This document shows positions 8,792 through 19,006 of a stretch of 64,000 bases of DNA, in pieces (position 1 is the first letter of the stretch; each line of letters opens with the position of its first letter). The notes under the pieces were generated by a model. The model made no database searches and was not told the origin of the DNA. It saw only the letters and a program-made list of their open reading frames with translations. Location of the stretch: assembly GCA_017483945.1 (NCBI GenBank), contig JAFUUE010000064.1, positions 1 through 64,000 on the forward strand, in the 5' to 3' direction. Origin of the DNA: Paludibacteraceae bacterium (GTDB lineage: Bacteria > Bacteroidota > Bacteroidia > Bacteroidales > Paludibacteraceae). The position numbers and the translations under genes are program-made.

Positions 8792-8822
8792 ATCTTGAAT
8801 CTTAAATCTTAAATCTTGAATC
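8792..8822. repeat. ATCTTAA 7-bp array between tolC-like gene and hlyD
   Basis: Four 7-bp units (ATCTTGA, ATCTTAA, ATCTTAA, ATCTTGA) and a partial fifth. They fill most of the spacer between the two genes, and the array reaches the first two bases of the TolC stop triplet as read on the + strand. Confidence 0.88.
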
Positions 8823-10326
8823 ACAAAGTACGCAAGTACTTCCGTAACATCGTCTCGGTCGTCTTGGCTTCGGCTTCGGCGTCCACGAGGTCGGTGGCTG
8901 CGGAGAGCCAGAGCGTCTGTGCCTGCATGAGCTCGGAGGAGGTGATCATACCTGCGTCGTAGGACTCCTGTGCCATGCGGAGCACCTCCTCGGCGTTCTT
9001 GCGGGTAAGCTGCGCGAGGACTATCTTCTGCTGCGCTTCCGTCAGTTTCTGGTTGGCCTGTGTGGTCTGGAGGGTGAGCATCTCGCGTGCCTCTTCAGTC
9101 TTGAGCGCGGCTGCGTTGGCGGCGTGCTTGGCGGCCTTGTAGCGGAGGATGTCATCGGCATGTGCGATGGGGATGTTGACCACTACTCCGGCGGAGAAGA
9201 ATCCCTTGCCGTCCCAGTTGCTGCTGAACCCGTTGTCCACGTTGGGGTTGGTGTATATATACCCGGCGGAGGCGACGATGTTAGGCTGCAGTCCGGCGGC
9301 CATGAGCTTGGCGTTGTACTGCGCGATGTTGTTGGATTCCTGGAGAAGCCGTATCTCCGCGCGGTTGGCGACTGCGGCGTCGAGGTGGGTGGTGTCGAGG
9401 GCTAACTGCGTGTCCGCCAGCCCGCTTTCGTCGAGCGAGAAGACAGAGTTGAGTGGCAACCCGCATACCTGCGCGAGGGCCATGTTAGACAGGCGGAGTC
9501 CGTTCTCGGCTTGGAGTTTCTTCACCTCGGCTTCGCCGCGTTTGGTGGCGACATTGAGCAGGTCCGACTGCGTGGCGACGCCTTCGGTAAGTGCCTCTTT
9601 GACATCGTTCTCCAATCGGCAGAGGAGGTTGTAGTACTGCTCGGCGAGTTGTTTCTTCTTCGAGACGGAGACGACGCGCCAGTAGGCCTCGTCCACGGAG
9701 TAGATGATGTCGTCGTGCTTGGCTTCGGACTCGATGGTGGCGATGTTCTCCGTGGACCGGGCTATCTTATATAGTTGCGTGATGCGCCCGCCGGTGTAGA
9801 TAGGCTGTGTGATGCCGACTTGAGCAACCACGATGTGTGTCAGGTCGAGTGTCATTTTGTCATAAACGGTCTGGTAGGCGTCGGCGATGCGTTGCCCCGC
9901 GTCGGCTTCCAGGTTGCGGACGGGCTGCTCAAGGATGGTACCGCTGACGTCATCGGCGAGTTTGCCGAGACCGCTCTGCTCACTCCATGTGAATGAGGCG
10001 GTTCCGTCGGGATTGACGGTGGCTGTGCCGAAGGAGAAATCGGAGGAGTTGGCCAGTAGGTGCGCGTTGGCGGAGTTCCACATGTAACTGCCGTTGGCGG
10101 TGATGTGCGGGAACATGGCAGCCAGTGCGGCCTTGCGGTTGTATTCGGCGGCCAGCCGGATTTCCTCTTGGGACTTGGCGGAGGTGCTCTTCGTGAGCGC
10201 CATCTCGCGGCATTGTGTCAGGTTATAATGCAGGCTGTCAGCTGCATAGAGCGGGTATGCGCAGCAGAAAAGGAGCAGCATCGCTCCGGTGCGTATCCGT
10301 CGGCTATGGTTTGTATATCGATTCAT
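8821..10326 (-). CDS. TolC-family outer-membrane efflux channel
   Basis: A 501-residue protein with a signal peptide (AMLLLFCCAYPLYA, then ADSLHYNLTQ). It has two OEP-type repeats with long coiled helices and the usual features: an LTQCREMAL start, an ITQPIYTGGRITQLY strand around residue 150, and a second VVNIPIAHADDILRYK segment near residue 375. TolC proteins form trimeric channels that export substrate delivered by an inner-membrane pump and HlyD adaptor, both encoded downstream. The start at 10326 is chosen because the signal peptide begins near it; the frame stays open upstream through repeat DNA. It is the first gene of the minus-strand efflux operon. I could not find its promoter. Confidence 0.93.
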   Translation of the reverse strand: MNRYTNHSRRIRTGAMLLLFCCAYPLYAADSLHYNLTQCREMALTKSTSAKSQEEIRLAAEYNRKAALAAMFPHITANGSYMWNSANAHLLANSSDFSFGTATVNPDGTASFTWSEQSGLGKLADDVSGTILEQPVRNLEADAGQRIADAYQTVYDKMTLDLTHIVVAQVGITQPIYTGGRITQLYKIARSTENIATIESEAKHDDIIYSVDEAYWRVVSVSKKKQLAEQYYNLLCRLENDVKEALTEGVATQSDLLNVATKRGEAEVKKLQAENGLRLSNMALAQVCGLPLNSVFSLDESGLADTQLALDTTHLDAAVANRAEIRLLQESNNIAQYNAKLMAAGLQPNIVASAGYIYTNPNVDNGFSSNWDGKGFFSAGVVVNIPIAHADDILRYKAAKHAANAAALKTEEAREMLTLQTTQANQKLTEAQQKIVLAQLTRKNAEEVLRMAQESYDAGMITSSELMQAQTLWLSAATDLVDAEAEAKTTETMLRKYLRTL

Positions 10327-10383
10327 GTTGTTGAATTTTATTGCGAGAGAAGTGCGACAAAAAGTGTGCCACAGACGCAACCT

Positions 10384-10647
10384 CCTGCCTTTTTGACTAT
10401 ATTCTCCTCCCTTTTTATCTATAATTTCCTCCCTTTTTGTCTGTCTTCTCCTGCCTTTTTGGCAGTATCCTACCGCCTCCCGCACCTCTCCTGCGCCTCT
10501 CCTCCGTTTCTCTTCCGCTACATTCCCGACAGCACACCGACAGCACACCGACAGCACACCGACGGTCGGCCGACTGTCGACAGGTGTGTTCCCGGTGCAT
10601 TCCCGACGGATCCCCGACGGATCTCCGACGGATCTCGCTGTCGTCCC
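10384..10647 (+). repeat. About 24 consecutive 11-bp units, mixed sequence
   Basis: The 615-bp gap between the divergent tolC-like and rpsL genes contains a stretch that falls into 11-base steps: CCTCCCTTTTT alternating with variable 11-mers (a 22-bp period, four times), then pyrimidine-rich units, CGACAGCACAC three times, and CGACGGATCTC-type units three times. Almost every unit begins with C or CG in register although the unit sequence changes along the array. The remaining gap holds the rpsL promoter and its leader. Confidence 0.85.
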
Positions 10648-10777
10648 CATGCCTCAATCCGACATCCTCTGTCATGACAAAATAGTGCTCCTGGAAGGCG
10701 TAAATTGCTATCCATATGTGACAAAATGCAGAAAAACGAGAAAAAATGAACTTTTTTCGCTTTTTTTCGACGAAATA

Positions 10778-10809
10778 TTTGGCCATGTCAAAAAATATCA
10801 CTATCTTTG
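10778..10809 (+). promoter_or_regulatory. Promoter of the ribosomal protein super-operon
   Basis: TTTG at 10778-10781, a 20-base spacer and TATCTTTG at 10802-10809, a full match to the Bacteroidota consensus. The T- and A-rich stretch just upstream could act as an UP-like element. The predicted leader to rpsL is about 125 bases and contains the palindrome GTGTACAC. Confidence 0.85.
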
Positions 10810-10941
10810 CATGCTTTTTTCGCGGTGAACATCGCCTCATGTGTACACACGTAATAAGAAGAGCGGGTGCAGGAGGCGGGAAAAACCGACGGAGAGAGTA
10901 GTAAAGAATAAATAATTAACCATTTAATCAACAAAAAACAA

Positions 10942-11322
10942 ATGCCTACAATTCAACAATTGGTTAGAAAAGGAAGAGCAGAGCTTGTTGACAAGAGCAA
11001 GAGTCCCGCACTGGACAGCTGCCCGCAGCGTCGCGGAGTGTGCGTGCGTGTTTACACGACGACTCCTAAGAAGCCTAATTCCGCAATGCGTAAGGTAGCT
11101 CGTGTTCGTCTGACGAATGCGAAAGAGGTGAACGCCTACATCCCCGGCGAGGGACACAACTTGCAGGAGCACTCGATTGTGATGGTGCGCGGCGGCCGTG
11201 TGAAAGACCTGCCCGGTGTACGTTATCACATCGTGCGTGGTACGCTGGATACCGCCGGCGTGGCTAACCGCCTGCAGCGTCGCTCGAAGTACGGAGCTAA
11301 GCGCCCGAAAGCAAAGAAGTAA
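10942..11322 (+). CDS. rpsL: 30S ribosomal protein S12
   Basis: 126 residues, full length. S12 lies at the decoding centre of the 30S subunit and monitors codon-anticodon pairing. The conserved core is intact: [12 protein letters not shown] at the start, [20 protein letters not shown] and the [11 protein letters not shown] loop. The lysines whose change gives streptomycin resistance in other bacteria (in TPKKPN and near the second loop) have the ordinary residues. First gene of the super-operon, preceded by a consensus promoter; rpsG follows after 133 bases. Confidence 0.99.
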   Translation: MPTIQQLVRKGRAELVDKSKSPALDSCPQRRGVCVRVYTTTPKKPNSAMRKVARVRLTNAKEVNAYIPGEGHNLQEHSIVMVRGGRVKDLPGVRYHIVRGTLDTAGVANRLQRRSKYGAKRPKAKK

Positions 11323-11358
11323 TCCAAACACTTCTGCTCAGAATTAACTAACTGAAAG

Positions 11359-11420
11359 TTCCCATAAGCTGGGAAGATTAACTGGGTTGATCGGTTGAGT
11401 AAACGCCATGGATTGGCGTT
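11359..11420 (+). promoter_or_regulatory. Two stem-loops in the rpsL-rpsG spacer
   Basis: TTCCCA-5-TGGGAA (11359-11375) and AACGCCA-5-TGGCGTT (11402-11420). In Escherichia coli the S12-S7 spacer is the target of S7 autoregulation. These stems could have a similar role, but that is inference; they share no obvious sequence with the E. coli site. Confidence 0.4.
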
Positions 11421-11455
11421 GAAGACGAGAGACAACCACAAAAACAATTACAACA

Positions 11456-11932
11456 ATGAGAAAAGCAAAACCAAAGAAACGTGTGATCCTGCCGGATCCC
11501 GTTTACGGCGAGGTGATGGTGGCTAAGTTTGTGAACCACCTGATGCTGGACGGTAAGAAGAACACCGCATACGGCGTCTTCTATACCGCAATCGACCTCG
11601 TTGGCGAGAAAGCCAAGAACGAAGAGAAGTCCGCGCTCGAGATTTGGAAACAGGCGCTGGACAACATCACGCCGCTTGTTGAGGTTAAGTCGAAACGTAT
11701 CGGTGGTGCAACCTTCCAGGTGCCGACCGAGATTCGCGCTGACCGCAAAGAGTCCATCGCGATGAAGAACATGATTAGCTTTGCCCGCAAGCGTGGTGGC
11801 CACAGCATGTCCGAGAAGCTGGCCGGCGAAATCATGGACGCGTTCAATAACCAGGGTGGTGCCTTCAAGCGTAAGGAGGAGATGCACCGCATGGCCGAGG
11901 CTAACCGTGCATTCGCACACTTCCGCTTCTGA
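11456..11932 (+). CDS. rpsG: 30S ribosomal protein S7
   Basis: 158 residues, normal length. S7 nucleates assembly of the 30S head by binding the 3' major domain of 16S rRNA and contacts the E-site tRNA. The [19 protein letters not shown] start and the [15 protein letters not shown] and [19 protein letters not shown] segments are family-typical. It sits between rpsL and fusA as in the str operon of most bacteria, 34 bases before fusA. Confidence 0.99.
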   Translation: MRKAKPKKRVILPDPVYGEVMVAKFVNHLMLDGKKNTAYGVFYTAIDLVGEKAKNEEKSALEIWKQALDNITPLVEVKSKRIGGATFQVPTEIRADRKESIAMKNMISFARKRGGHSMSEKLAGEIMDAFNNQGGAFKRKEEMHRMAEANRAFAHFRF

Positions 11933-11966
11933 TTAGTCATTTAAGGTATTAGTTTAGATTACGACA

Positions 11967-14081
11967 ATGGCAAAACATGATTTGAAACTGAACCGTAACA
12001 TCGGTATTATGGCCCACATTGATGCGGGTAAGACGACTACGTCCGAGCGTATCTTGTTCTACACGGGTCTGACTCACAAAATCGGTGAGGTTCACGACGG
12101 TGCGGCGACGATGGACTGGATGGAGCAGGAGCAGGAGCGTGGTATCACCATCACCTCCGCTGCGACTACAACCTACTGGACCTATGCCGGTAACAAGTAC
12201 AAGATTAACCTGATAGACACTCCGGGTCACGTGGATTTCACGGTGGAAGTGGAGCGTTCGCTGCGTATCCTTGACGGTGCGGTAGCGACATTCTGCGCCG
12301 TCGGCGGTGTTCAGCCCCAGTCGGAGACGGTGTGGCGTCAGGCGGACAAGTACAGCGTACCCCGTATCTGCTATGTGAATAAGATGGACCGTTCGGGTGC
12401 CAACTTCTTTGACGTAGTACGTCAGATTAAGGATGTCCTGGGTGCCAATCCCTGTCCTATCCAGATTCCTATCGGAGCAGAGGAGACCTTCAAGGGTGTG
12501 GTTGACCTCATCAAGATGAAGGCTATCTTGTGGCACGACGAGACAATGGGCGCCGAGTATGTGGAGGAAGAGATTCCTGCTAACCTGGTGGCCGAGGCCG
12601 AGGAGTGGCGTGACAAGATGCTGGAGACCTGCGCCGAGTTTGATGATGCCCTCATGGAGAAATACTTCTCCGACCCGAGCACCATCACCGAGGACGAGAT
12701 ACGTGCAGCTATCCGCAAGGGCTGTCTGTCGATGAGCCTGTTCCCCGTCATCTGCGGTAGCTCGTTCAAGAACAAGGGCGTGCAGACTATGCTTGATGCT
12801 GTCTGCGCTTATCTGCCGAGTCCTCTGGATACAGAGGTTATCGAGGGTAAGGACCCGCGTACGGACGCTGCCATCACCCGCAAGCCGACGGAGGACGAGC
12901 CTCTGTGCGCGCTGGCGTTCAAGATTGCAACGGACCCCTATGTAGGCCGTCTGTGCTACTTCCGTGTTTATAGCGGTAAGCTGGAGGCCGGCTCTTATGT
13001 CTATAACACCCGTTCGGGCAAGAAAGAGCGTATCAGCCGTATCTTCCAGATGCACTCGAACCACCAGAACCCCGTGGATGTCATATGCGCGGGCGATATA
13101 GGTGCGGGCGTGGGCTTTAAGGATATACGCACGGGCGATACCCTTTGTGCCGAGGAGCATCCTATCACGCTGGAGGCTATTGAGTTCCCCGCTCCTGTAA
13201 TCGGTATCTCGGTAGAGCCGAAGAGTCAGGCTGATGTGGACAAGCTCGGTATGGGCTTGGCTAAGTTGGCTGAGGAGGACCCGACCTTCACCGTTAAGAC
13301 CGACGAGCAGACCGGCCAGACCGTCATCTCCGGTATGGGTGAGCTTCACCTGGAGATTATCATCGACCGTCTGAAACGTGAGTTCAAGGTGGAGTGCAAC
13401 CAGGGCCGTCCGCAAGTGGCTTACCGCGAGGCTATCTCGCAGCCTGTTGAGTTGCGTCAGACCTATAAGAAGCAGTCCGGTGGTCGTGGTAAGTACGCCG
13501 ACATGATTGTCCGCGTCGAGCCCGCCGACGAAGGCTTTGAGGGCGCACTCCAGTTCGAGGATATCGTCAAGGGTGGTAATATTCCTAAGGAATACATCCC
13601 CTCTATCCAGAAGGGCTTCGAGGCTGCGATGAAGAACGGCGTTCTTGCCGGTTATCCGGTTGACCAACTGAAGGTTACTGTTATTGACGGTAGCTTCCAC
13701 CCGGTTGACTCCGACCAGCTGTCCTTCGAAATCTGTGCCCAGATGGCCTTCAAGGAGGCTTGCGCCAAAGCCAAACCGGTTCTCATGGAGCCGATTATGA
13801 AGGTGGAGGTCGTTACTCCGGAAGAGAACATGGGTGACGTCATCGGCGACTTGAACAAGCGTCGTGGTCAGGTAGAGGGTATGGATACCGCTCGTACCGG
13901 CGCTCGTATCGTGAAGGCCAAGGTGCCTTTGAGCGAGATGTTCGGCTACGTGACAGCCCTCCGTACCATCACCTCCGGCCGTGCTACCAGCTCTATGGAG
14001 TTCAGCCACTACGAGGCTGTAAGCTCGTCTATCGCTAAGGCCGTTCTGACGGAAGTCGGCGGTCGCGTAGATCTGGTGTAA
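11967..14081 (+). CDS. fusA: Elongation factor G
   Basis: 704 residues, full length. EF-G is the GTPase that drives ribosomal translocation and, with ribosome recycling factor, subunit splitting. The P-loop AHIDAGKT lies at residues 16-23, switch II DTPGH near 87 and the NKMD guanine-specificity motif near 140. Domains II to V follow, including [18 protein letters not shown] in domain III and the domain IV/V stretch ending in [14 protein letters not shown]. No truncation or frameshift. It is the third str-operon gene; tuf does not follow. A long stem-loop is found just past the stop. Confidence 0.99.
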   Translation: MAKHDLKLNRNIGIMAHIDAGKTTTSERILFYTGLTHKIGEVHDGAATMDWMEQEQERGITITSAATTTYWTYAGNKYKINLIDTPGHVDFTVEVERSLRILDGAVATFCAVGGVQPQSETVWRQADKYSVPRICYVNKMDRSGANFFDVVRQIKDVLGANPCPIQIPIGAEETFKGVVDLIKMKAILWHDETMGAEYVEEEIPANLVAEAEEWRDKMLETCAEFDDALMEKYFSDPSTITEDEIRAAIRKGCLSMSLFPVICGSSFKNKGVQTMLDAVCAYLPSPLDTEVIEGKDPRTDAAITRKPTEDEPLCALAFKIATDPYVGRLCYFRVYSGKLEAGSYVYNTRSGKKERISRIFQMHSNHQNPVDVICAGDIGAGVGFKDIRTGDTLCAEEHPITLEAIEFPAPVIGISVEPKSQADVDKLGMGLAKLAEEDPTFTVKTDEQTGQTVISGMGELHLEIIIDRLKREFKVECNQGRPQVAYREAISQPVELRQTYKKQSGGRGKYADMIVRVEPADEGFEGALQFEDIVKGGNIPKEYIPSIQKGFEAAMKNGVLAGYPVDQLKVTVIDGSFHPVDSDQLSFEICAQMAFKEACAKAKPVLMEPIMKVEVVTPEENMGDVIGDLNKRRGQVEGMDTARTGARIVKAKVPLSEMFGYVTALRTITSGRATSSMEFSHYEAVSSSIAKAVLTEVGGRVDLV

Positions 14082-14088
14082 ACGAAAT

Positions 14089-14126
14089 AAGGACGTGCGC
14101 ATGCAAGCGCGCATGCGCATGTCCTT
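14089..14126 (+). terminator. Long stem-loop after fusA
   Basis: AAGGACGTGCGCATGC and GCATGCGCATGTCCTT form a 16-base-pair stem with one G-U pair and a six-base loop, beginning eight bases after the fusA stop. There is no strong T tract, so it may be an attenuator, RNA-processing site or mRNA stabiliser rather than a full terminator. The spacer to rpsJ is 147 bases and I found no promoter of the usual form in it. Confidence 0.6.
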
Positions 14127-14228
14127 AAACATAAATTAACCCTGCGGGGCGCGGGTCATCTAAGCAAATGACTCTTTAGGTTATCTGCGCTCAGCAAATT
14201 ACTAACAAAACAAACATTATTATTTATT

Positions 14229-14534
14229 ATGAGTCAAAAAATCCGTATCAAACTCAAGTCTTTCGACCATAACCTGGTTGACAAGTCTGCTGAGAAGATT
14301 GTGAAGACGGTTAAGGCAACGGGCGCCGTCGTTTCGGGTCCGATACCTCTGCCTACGCACAAGCGTATCTTCACCGTCAACCGTTCGACGTTCGTAAACA
14401 AAAAGAGCCGCGAGCAATTCGAGTTGGCATCTTACAAACGTCTGATTGACATCTACAACAGCAACAACAAAACCGTAGAGGCACTCATGAAACTGGAACT
14501 CGCCAGCGGTGTGGACGTAGAGATTAAGGTTTGA
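14229..14534 (+). CDS. rpsJ: 30S ribosomal protein S10
   Basis: 101 residues. S10 is a 30S head protein that also works as NusE in transcription antitermination. [18 protein letters not shown] and the [17 protein letters not shown] motif are characteristic. First gene of the S10 block, separated from fusA by a 147-base spacer with a stem-loop, and from rplC by 131 bases in which I see no gene. Confidence 0.99.
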   Translation: MSQKIRIKLKSFDHNLVDKSAEKIVKTVKATGAVVSGPIPLPTHKRIFTVNRSTFVNKKSREQFELASYKRLIDIYNSNNKTVEALMKLELASGVDVEIKV

Positions 14535-14665
14535 TAACCAGTACGCAAAACAACTAAAACAACCGGTTCGCTTCCTGCGGCAACCTCGCAAGTAATGACA
14601 TCATGAAGAGCGTGCGTCCCCAGGCGAGAGCGACCACATTACAAACAATCAAAATTCCAGCAAAA

Positions 14666-15283
14666 ATGCCAGGATTATTAGGTAAAAAAGTCGGAATGAC
14701 ATCCGTATTCGGTGCTGATGGTAAGAATATTCCATGCACCGTCATTGAGGCTGGTCCTTGCGTAGTTACGCAACTCAAGACCGTCGAGAAAGACGGTTAT
14801 GAGGCTGTCCAGGTTGGCTTCATGCCCAAGAGCGAGAAGCACACCAACAAGGCAGAGGCCGGTCACTTCAAGGCAGCCGGAGTTCAGCCCATGCGTCATC
14901 TCGCAGAGTTCGAGGGCTTCGGCGAAGACATCAAACTGGGTGACACGCTGACAGTGGACATGTTCGAGGAGAACTCGTTCGTGGACATCGTAGGCACATC
15001 CAAAGGTAAAGGATTCCAAGGCGTGGTGAAACGTCACGGCTTCGGTGGTGTAGGTCAATCTACTCACGGCCAGGACGACCGTCTCCGCGCTCCCGGTTCC
15101 GTGGGCGCATGTGCGTATCCTTCGCGCATCTTCCCCGGTACCCGTATGGCCGGCCACATGGGCAGCGACCGAGTAACGGTTCAGAACCTCGTGGTGCTCA
15201 AGGTAATTCCCGAGTACAACTTGATTATGGTCAAGGGAAGTGTACCCGGTGCTAAAAATTCAATCGTTATCATTAACAAGTAA
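14666..15283 (+). CDS. rplC: 50S ribosomal protein L3
   Basis: 205 residues. L3 binds near the 3' end of 23S rRNA and starts 50S assembly. The start is set at [16 protein letters not shown], the canonical N-terminus; a longer frame from 14603 would add 21 residues without family support. The [14 protein letters not shown] and [19 protein letters not shown] loops that reach the peptidyl transferase centre are present. rplD follows after six bases. Confidence 0.98.
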   Translation: MPGLLGKKVGMTSVFGADGKNIPCTVIEAGPCVVTQLKTVEKDGYEAVQVGFMPKSEKHTNKAEAGHFKAAGVQPMRHLAEFEGFGEDIKLGDTLTVDMFEENSFVDIVGTSKGKGFQGVVKRHGFGGVGQSTHGQDDRLRAPGSVGACAYPSRIFPGTRMAGHMGSDRVTVQNLVVLKVIPEYNLIMVKGSVPGAKNSIVIINK

Positions 15284-15289
15284 ATCGGT

Positions 15290-15919
15290 ATGGAACTTAG
15301 TATTTTGAACATGGCCGGTGCAGAAACCGGCAAGAAGATTGCTCTGAACGATGCTATCTTCGGAATCGAGCCTAATGACCACGCCATTTATTTGGATGTG
15401 AAGCAGTTCCTTGCTAACAACCGTCAGGGTACTGCTAAGGCTAAACAACGTAGCGAGAATGCTCACTCAACCCGCAAACTCGGTCGCCAGAAGGGCGGCG
15501 GAGGTGCACGTCCGGGCGATCTGAAGTCTCCGGTTCGTGTAGGCGGCGGTACGATTTTCGGACCCGTTCCCCGCAGCTTCTCGTTCAAACTCAACAAGAA
15601 GGTTAAACAACTCGCCCGCAAGTCGGCATTGTCCCTGCGTGCCAAGAATGACCAGGTCCTCGTGCTGGACGCTCTTCATTTTGACGCACCGAAGACAAAG
15701 GCTATGGTGGCTGTGCTTGACGCACTGAAAGTGGCTGACAAAAAAGTACTCTTTATCCTCGCTGAGAATAACACAGAGGTACTGAAGTCGGCTGCTAACC
15801 TGCAGAAAGCACGCGTTATCACTGCCGGAGAGCTGAATACCTATGCTATCATGAACTCGAACGTGCTGGTGTTCGTTGAGAACGCTATCCCCGCTGTCGA
15901 GGCAACTTTTAACGCTTAA
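15290..15919 (+). CDS. rplD: 50S ribosomal protein L4
   Basis: 209 residues. L4 lines the peptide exit tunnel. The tunnel-reaching loop is seen as [18 protein letters not shown], with QRSEN just before. Bacteroidota L4 can regulate the S10 operon in some species; no leader typical of the E. coli site is recognised here. Tightly packed between rplC and rplW. Confidence 0.98.
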   Translation: MELSILNMAGAETGKKIALNDAIFGIEPNDHAIYLDVKQFLANNRQGTAKAKQRSENAHSTRKLGRQKGGGGARPGDLKSPVRVGGGTIFGPVPRSFSFKLNKKVKQLARKSALSLRAKNDQVLVLDALHFDAPKTKAMVAVLDALKVADKKVLFILAENNTEVLKSAANLQKARVITAGELNTYAIMNSNVLVFVENAIPAVEATFNA

Positions 15920-15934
15920 GAGGAGGTTACAATT

Positions 15935-16225
15935 ATGGCAATTATTATCAAACCTATCGTCACTGAGAAGATGACCGCCGCCGGCGAAAAGTTGAATCGC
16001 TATGGTTTCCGTGTTGAGCGCAAAGCCAACAAAGTGGAAATCAAGAAGGCAGTAGAAGAGATGTACAATGTCCAGGTGCTTGATGTGAACACCGCTATCG
16101 TGGCTCCGAAACGTAAACAGCGCTATACCAAGAGCGGCCTGCTCGCTGGTAAAACGGCTGCTTACAAAAAAGCTATTGTGACATTGAAAGATGGTGAAAC
16201 AATTGATTTTTTTAGCAATATCTAA
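15935..16225 (+). CDS. rplW: 50S ribosomal protein L23
   Basis: 96 residues. L23 sits at the exit of the polypeptide tunnel and docks trigger factor and [23 protein letters not shown] at the start and the [16 protein letters not shown] helix are typical. The start is preceded by GAGGAGG about 12 bases upstream, one of the few Shine-Dalgarno-like sequences in this window. rplB follows after two bases. Confidence 0.98.
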   Translation: MAIIIKPIVTEKMTAAGEKLNRYGFRVERKANKVEIKKAVEEMYNVQVLDVNTAIVAPKRKQRYTKSGLLAGKTAAYKKAIVTLKDGETIDFFSNI

Positions 16226-16227
16226 CA

Positions 16228-17052
16228 ATGGCTGTTCGTAAATTCAAACCCACTACACCTGGGCAAAGACACAAAATTATAGGCGCATTTGAGACAATTA
16301 CCGCATCCGCGCCTGAGAAGTCTCTTGTGATCGGAAAACTCAAGACCGGTGGACGCAACAATGTCGGCAAGATGACCATGCGTTATATCGGTGGAGGTCA
16401 CAAGCAGAAATATCGTGTAATTGACTTCAAACGTAACAAATCCGGTGTACCGGCAACCGTGAAGACCATCGAGTACGATCCTAACCGTTCGGCTCGTATC
16501 GCTCTGCTCTTCTATGCTGACGGCGAGAAGCGTTACATCCTTGCACCCAACGGACTGCAAGTAGGACAAGTAGTTATGTCTGGTAAAGGCGTCGCTCCCG
16601 AAGTAGGAAACGCCCTGCCGATGTCTGAGATACCTCTCGGTACCCTCATTCATAATATCGAGATGAAGCCCGGACACGGAGCACAACTCGTGCGTTCGGC
16701 CGGAACCTTTGCACAACTCTCTTCCCGCGAAGACAAGTATGCCATCATCAAACTGCCTTCGGGCGAACTCCGCAAAATCCTTGCCGAGTGTATGGCTACC
16801 GTCGGCGTTGTCGGTAACTCCGACCATGCGCTGGAGAAGTCGGGTAAGGCTGGCCGCAGCCGCTGGCTCGGTCGCCGTCCGCACAACCGTGGCGTCGTGA
16901 TGAACCCTGTAGATCACCCGATGGGTGGTGGCGAGGGACGCCAGTCCGGTGGACACCCGCGTTCACGCAAGGGCTTGCTGGCTAAGGGATACAAGACTCG
17001 TCATCCTAAGAATGCAAGCAACCAGTACATAATCGAAAGAAAGAAGAAGTAA
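16228..17052 (+). CDS. rplB: 50S ribosomal protein L2
   Basis: 274 residues. L2 is one of the most conserved 50S proteins and is needed for subunit association and peptidyl transferase activity. The [17 protein letters not shown] start, the [19 protein letters not shown] motif and the C-terminal [15 protein letters not shown] signature containing the key histidine are intact. Confidence 0.99.
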   Translation: MAVRKFKPTTPGQRHKIIGAFETITASAPEKSLVIGKLKTGGRNNVGKMTMRYIGGGHKQKYRVIDFKRNKSGVPATVKTIEYDPNRSARIALLFYADGEKRYILAPNGLQVGQVVMSGKGVAPEVGNALPMSEIPLGTLIHNIEMKPGHGAQLVRSAGTFAQLSSREDKYAIIKLPSGELRKILAECMATVGVVGNSDHALEKSGKAGRSRWLGRRPHNRGVVMNPVDHPMGGGEGRQSGGHPRSRKGLLAKGYKTRHPKNASNQYIIERKKK

Positions 17053-17076
17053 TAACCTATTAAAATCACAGACAAT

Positions 17077-17343
17077 ATGAGTCGTTCATTGAAAAAAGGA
17101 CCGTTTATCAATCTGAAACTTGAGAACAAGGTGCTTGCCATGAATGAGTCTGGCAAGAAAGAAGTTGTCAAGACTTGGTCCCGTGCATCTATGATCTCAC
17201 CGGATTTTGTAGGTCATACTATCGCAGTTCACAATGGTAACAAGTTCATTCCCGTCTATGTAACGGAGAATATGGTGGGACACAAACTCGGAGAGTTCGC
17301 CCCCACACGTACCTTCCGCGGACACTCGGGCAACCGTAAATAA
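17077..17343 (+). CDS. rpsS: 30S ribosomal protein S19
   Basis: 88 residues. S19 binds 16S rRNA in the 30S head next to S13. [19 protein letters not shown] and the signature [18 protein letters not shown] are intact. Standard place between rplB and rplV. Confidence 0.99.
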   Translation: MSRSLKKGPFINLKLENKVLAMNESGKKEVVKTWSRASMISPDFVGHTIAVHNGNKFIPVYVTENMVGHKLGEFAPTRTFRGHSGNRK

Positions 17344-17385
17344 TTACCATTGAATCGTTTAATCACTTTTTAACTCAAGATTACA

Positions 17386-17793
17386 ATGGGTGCAAGAAAA
17401 CATAACTCAGCTCAGGCTCGTAAAGAGGCTAATAAATCTCTCTACTTCGCCAAGCTCAATAACGTTCCTACCTCGCCGCGTAAGATGCGTCTGGTCGCAG
17501 ACATGATCCGCGGTATGGAAGTGAACCGTGCACTGGGAGCACTGCATTTCTCCACCAAGGAGGCCTCGCGTGCCCTCGAAAAACTACTCAAGTCTGCTAT
17601 CGCAAACTGGGAAAATAAAACCGGTAAGAAAGCAGATTCCGAAACACTCTACGTTACAAACATCTACGTGGACGGAGGTATGATGCTCAAACGACTGCTT
17701 CCCGCTCCTCAGGGACGCGGATACCGCGTGCGCAAACGCTCCAACCACGTGACCGTGTTTGTCGATACCAAAAATACTAACGACGAAAAGTAA
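17386..17793 (+). CDS. rplV: 50S ribosomal protein L22
   Basis: 135 residues. L22 lines the exit tunnel with a beta hairpin, seen around [20 protein letters not shown]; changes there give macrolide resistance in other bacteria and none is apparent here. The N-terminus has the short extension usual in Bacteroidota. rpsC follows after eight bases. Confidence 0.98.
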   Translation: MGARKHNSAQARKEANKSLYFAKLNNVPTSPRKMRLVADMIRGMEVNRALGALHFSTKEASRALEKLLKSAIANWENKTGKKADSETLYVTNIYVDGGMMLKRLLPAPQGRGYRVRKRSNHVTVFVDTKNTNDEK

Positions 17794-17801
17794 TCAACAA
17801 A

Positions 17802-18539
17802 ATGGGACAGAAAATCAATCCAATTAGTAACCGCCTCGGTATTGTTCGCGGTTGGGATTCCAACTGGTTCGGCGGTAAAAACTACGGAGATACTATCCTC
17901 GAGGATTCCAAAATCCGCGAGTACTTGAATGCCCGTCTTGCTGAGGCTAGTATTTCGCGTATCGTTATCGAAAGAACTCTGAAACTTGTGACTGTTACTG
18001 TCTGCACTGCTCGCCCCGGTTATATCATCGGTAAGGGTGGACAAGAGGTTGACAAATTGAAAGAGGAACTCAAGAAAATTACCAAACAAGATGTCCAAAT
18101 CAACATCTTCGAGGTAAAACGCCCGGAATTGGACGCTACCATCGTTGCCAACAAAATTGCCCGCCAACTCGAGGGCAAAATCGCCTACCGACGTGCCGTT
18201 AAGCAGGCCATCGCTTCTACCATGCGTATGGGCGCCGAAGGTATCAAAGTGCAGGTCAGCGGACGTCTCAACGGCGCTGAAATGGCACGAAAAGAGATGT
18301 ACAAGGAAGGACGTACTCCCCTTCATACTCTGCGGGCTGACATCGACTACTGCCACGTTGGCGCCCTGACCAAAGTCGGCGTAATCGGAGTCAAAGTCTG
18401 GATCTGCCGTGGAGAAGTCTATGGCAAAAAAGACCTCGCTCCTAACTTCACCCAAAAGGACAACGCACCGCGTGGCGAACGCCGCGGCGAACGACGCGAT
18501 GCTGACCGAAAAGGTGGCTTCCGCAGAAATAAAAAATAA
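17802..18539 (+). CDS. rpsC: 30S ribosomal protein S3
   Basis: 245 residues. S3 is at the mRNA entry site with S4 and S5 and helps unwind m[23 protein letters not shown], the KH-domain motif [17 protein letters not shown] and the C-terminal domain are intact. The last 25 residues are basic and Arg/Gly-rich ([20 protein letters not shown]), a lineage-specific tail. Confidence 0.99.
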   Translation: MGQKINPISNRLGIVRGWDSNWFGGKNYGDTILEDSKIREYLNARLAEASISRIVIERTLKLVTVTVCTARPGYIIGKGGQEVDKLKEELKKITKQDVQINIFEVKRPELDATIVANKIARQLEGKIAYRRAVKQAIASTMRMGAEGIKVQVSGRLNGAEMARKEMYKEGRTPLHTLRADIDYCHVGALTKVGVIGVKVWICRGEVYGKKDLAPNFTQKDNAPRGERRGERRDADRKGGFRRNKK

Positions 18540-18566
18540 GTTTAACCGATTTGTAGATGAGTAATT

Positions 18567-18998
18567 ATGTTACAACCTAAGAAAACTAAATTCCGCCGTG
18601 CGCAAAAAGGCCGCATCAAAGGCAATGCACAGCGTGGTGCGGAGCTCGCTTTCGGCTCGTTCGGCATCAAAAGCCTCGGAACCGTATGGTTGACTGGTCG
18701 CCAAATCGAAGCTGCCCGTATCGCCGTTACACGTTATATGCAACGTCAAGGTCAAGTCTGGATTCGAGTCTTCCCGGATAAACCTATCACCAAAAAACCT
18801 CTCGATGTCCGTATGGGTAAAGGTAAAGGTGCTCCCGAAGGATTCGTCGTTCCATTGGAACCCGGACGCATCATCTTCGAAATTGATGGCGTTAGCTACG
18901 AGGTAGCAAAAGAAGCACTCCGACTGGCTGCACAGAAACTTCCTATCACTACTAAATTCGTCGTAAGACGTGATTACGACCCAACCCAAAATGTTTAA
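18567..18998 (+). CDS. rplP: 50S ribosomal protein L16
   Basis: 143 residues. L16 organises the A-site region of the 50S subunit. [19 protein letters not shown] and the signature [19 protein letters not shown] are present. rpmC starts eight bases after the stop. Confidence 0.99.
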   Translation: MLQPKKTKFRRAQKGRIKGNAQRGAELAFGSFGIKSLGTVWLTGRQIEAARIAVTRYMQRQGQVWIRVFPDKPITKKPLDVRMGKGKGAPEGFVVPLEPGRIIFEIDGVSYEVAKEALRLAAQKLPITTKFVVRRDYDPTQNV

Positions 18999-19006
18999 TC
19001 AGGATT

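Noticed and set aside
10415..10840. Open frames in the gap between the tolC-like gene and rpsL on both strands
   Set aside because: They are created by the 11-bp array, which is open in several frames; the translations are repeats with no family resemblance.
11949..14132. 727-codon open frame on the minus strand across fusA
   Set aside because: It is the antisense of a perfectly conserved EF-G gene; the translation has no family features. GC-rich third positions explain the open frame.
14603..14665. N-terminal extension of L3
   Set aside because: The canonical L3 start [10 protein letters not shown] is at 14666; the extra 21 residues have no family counterpart.
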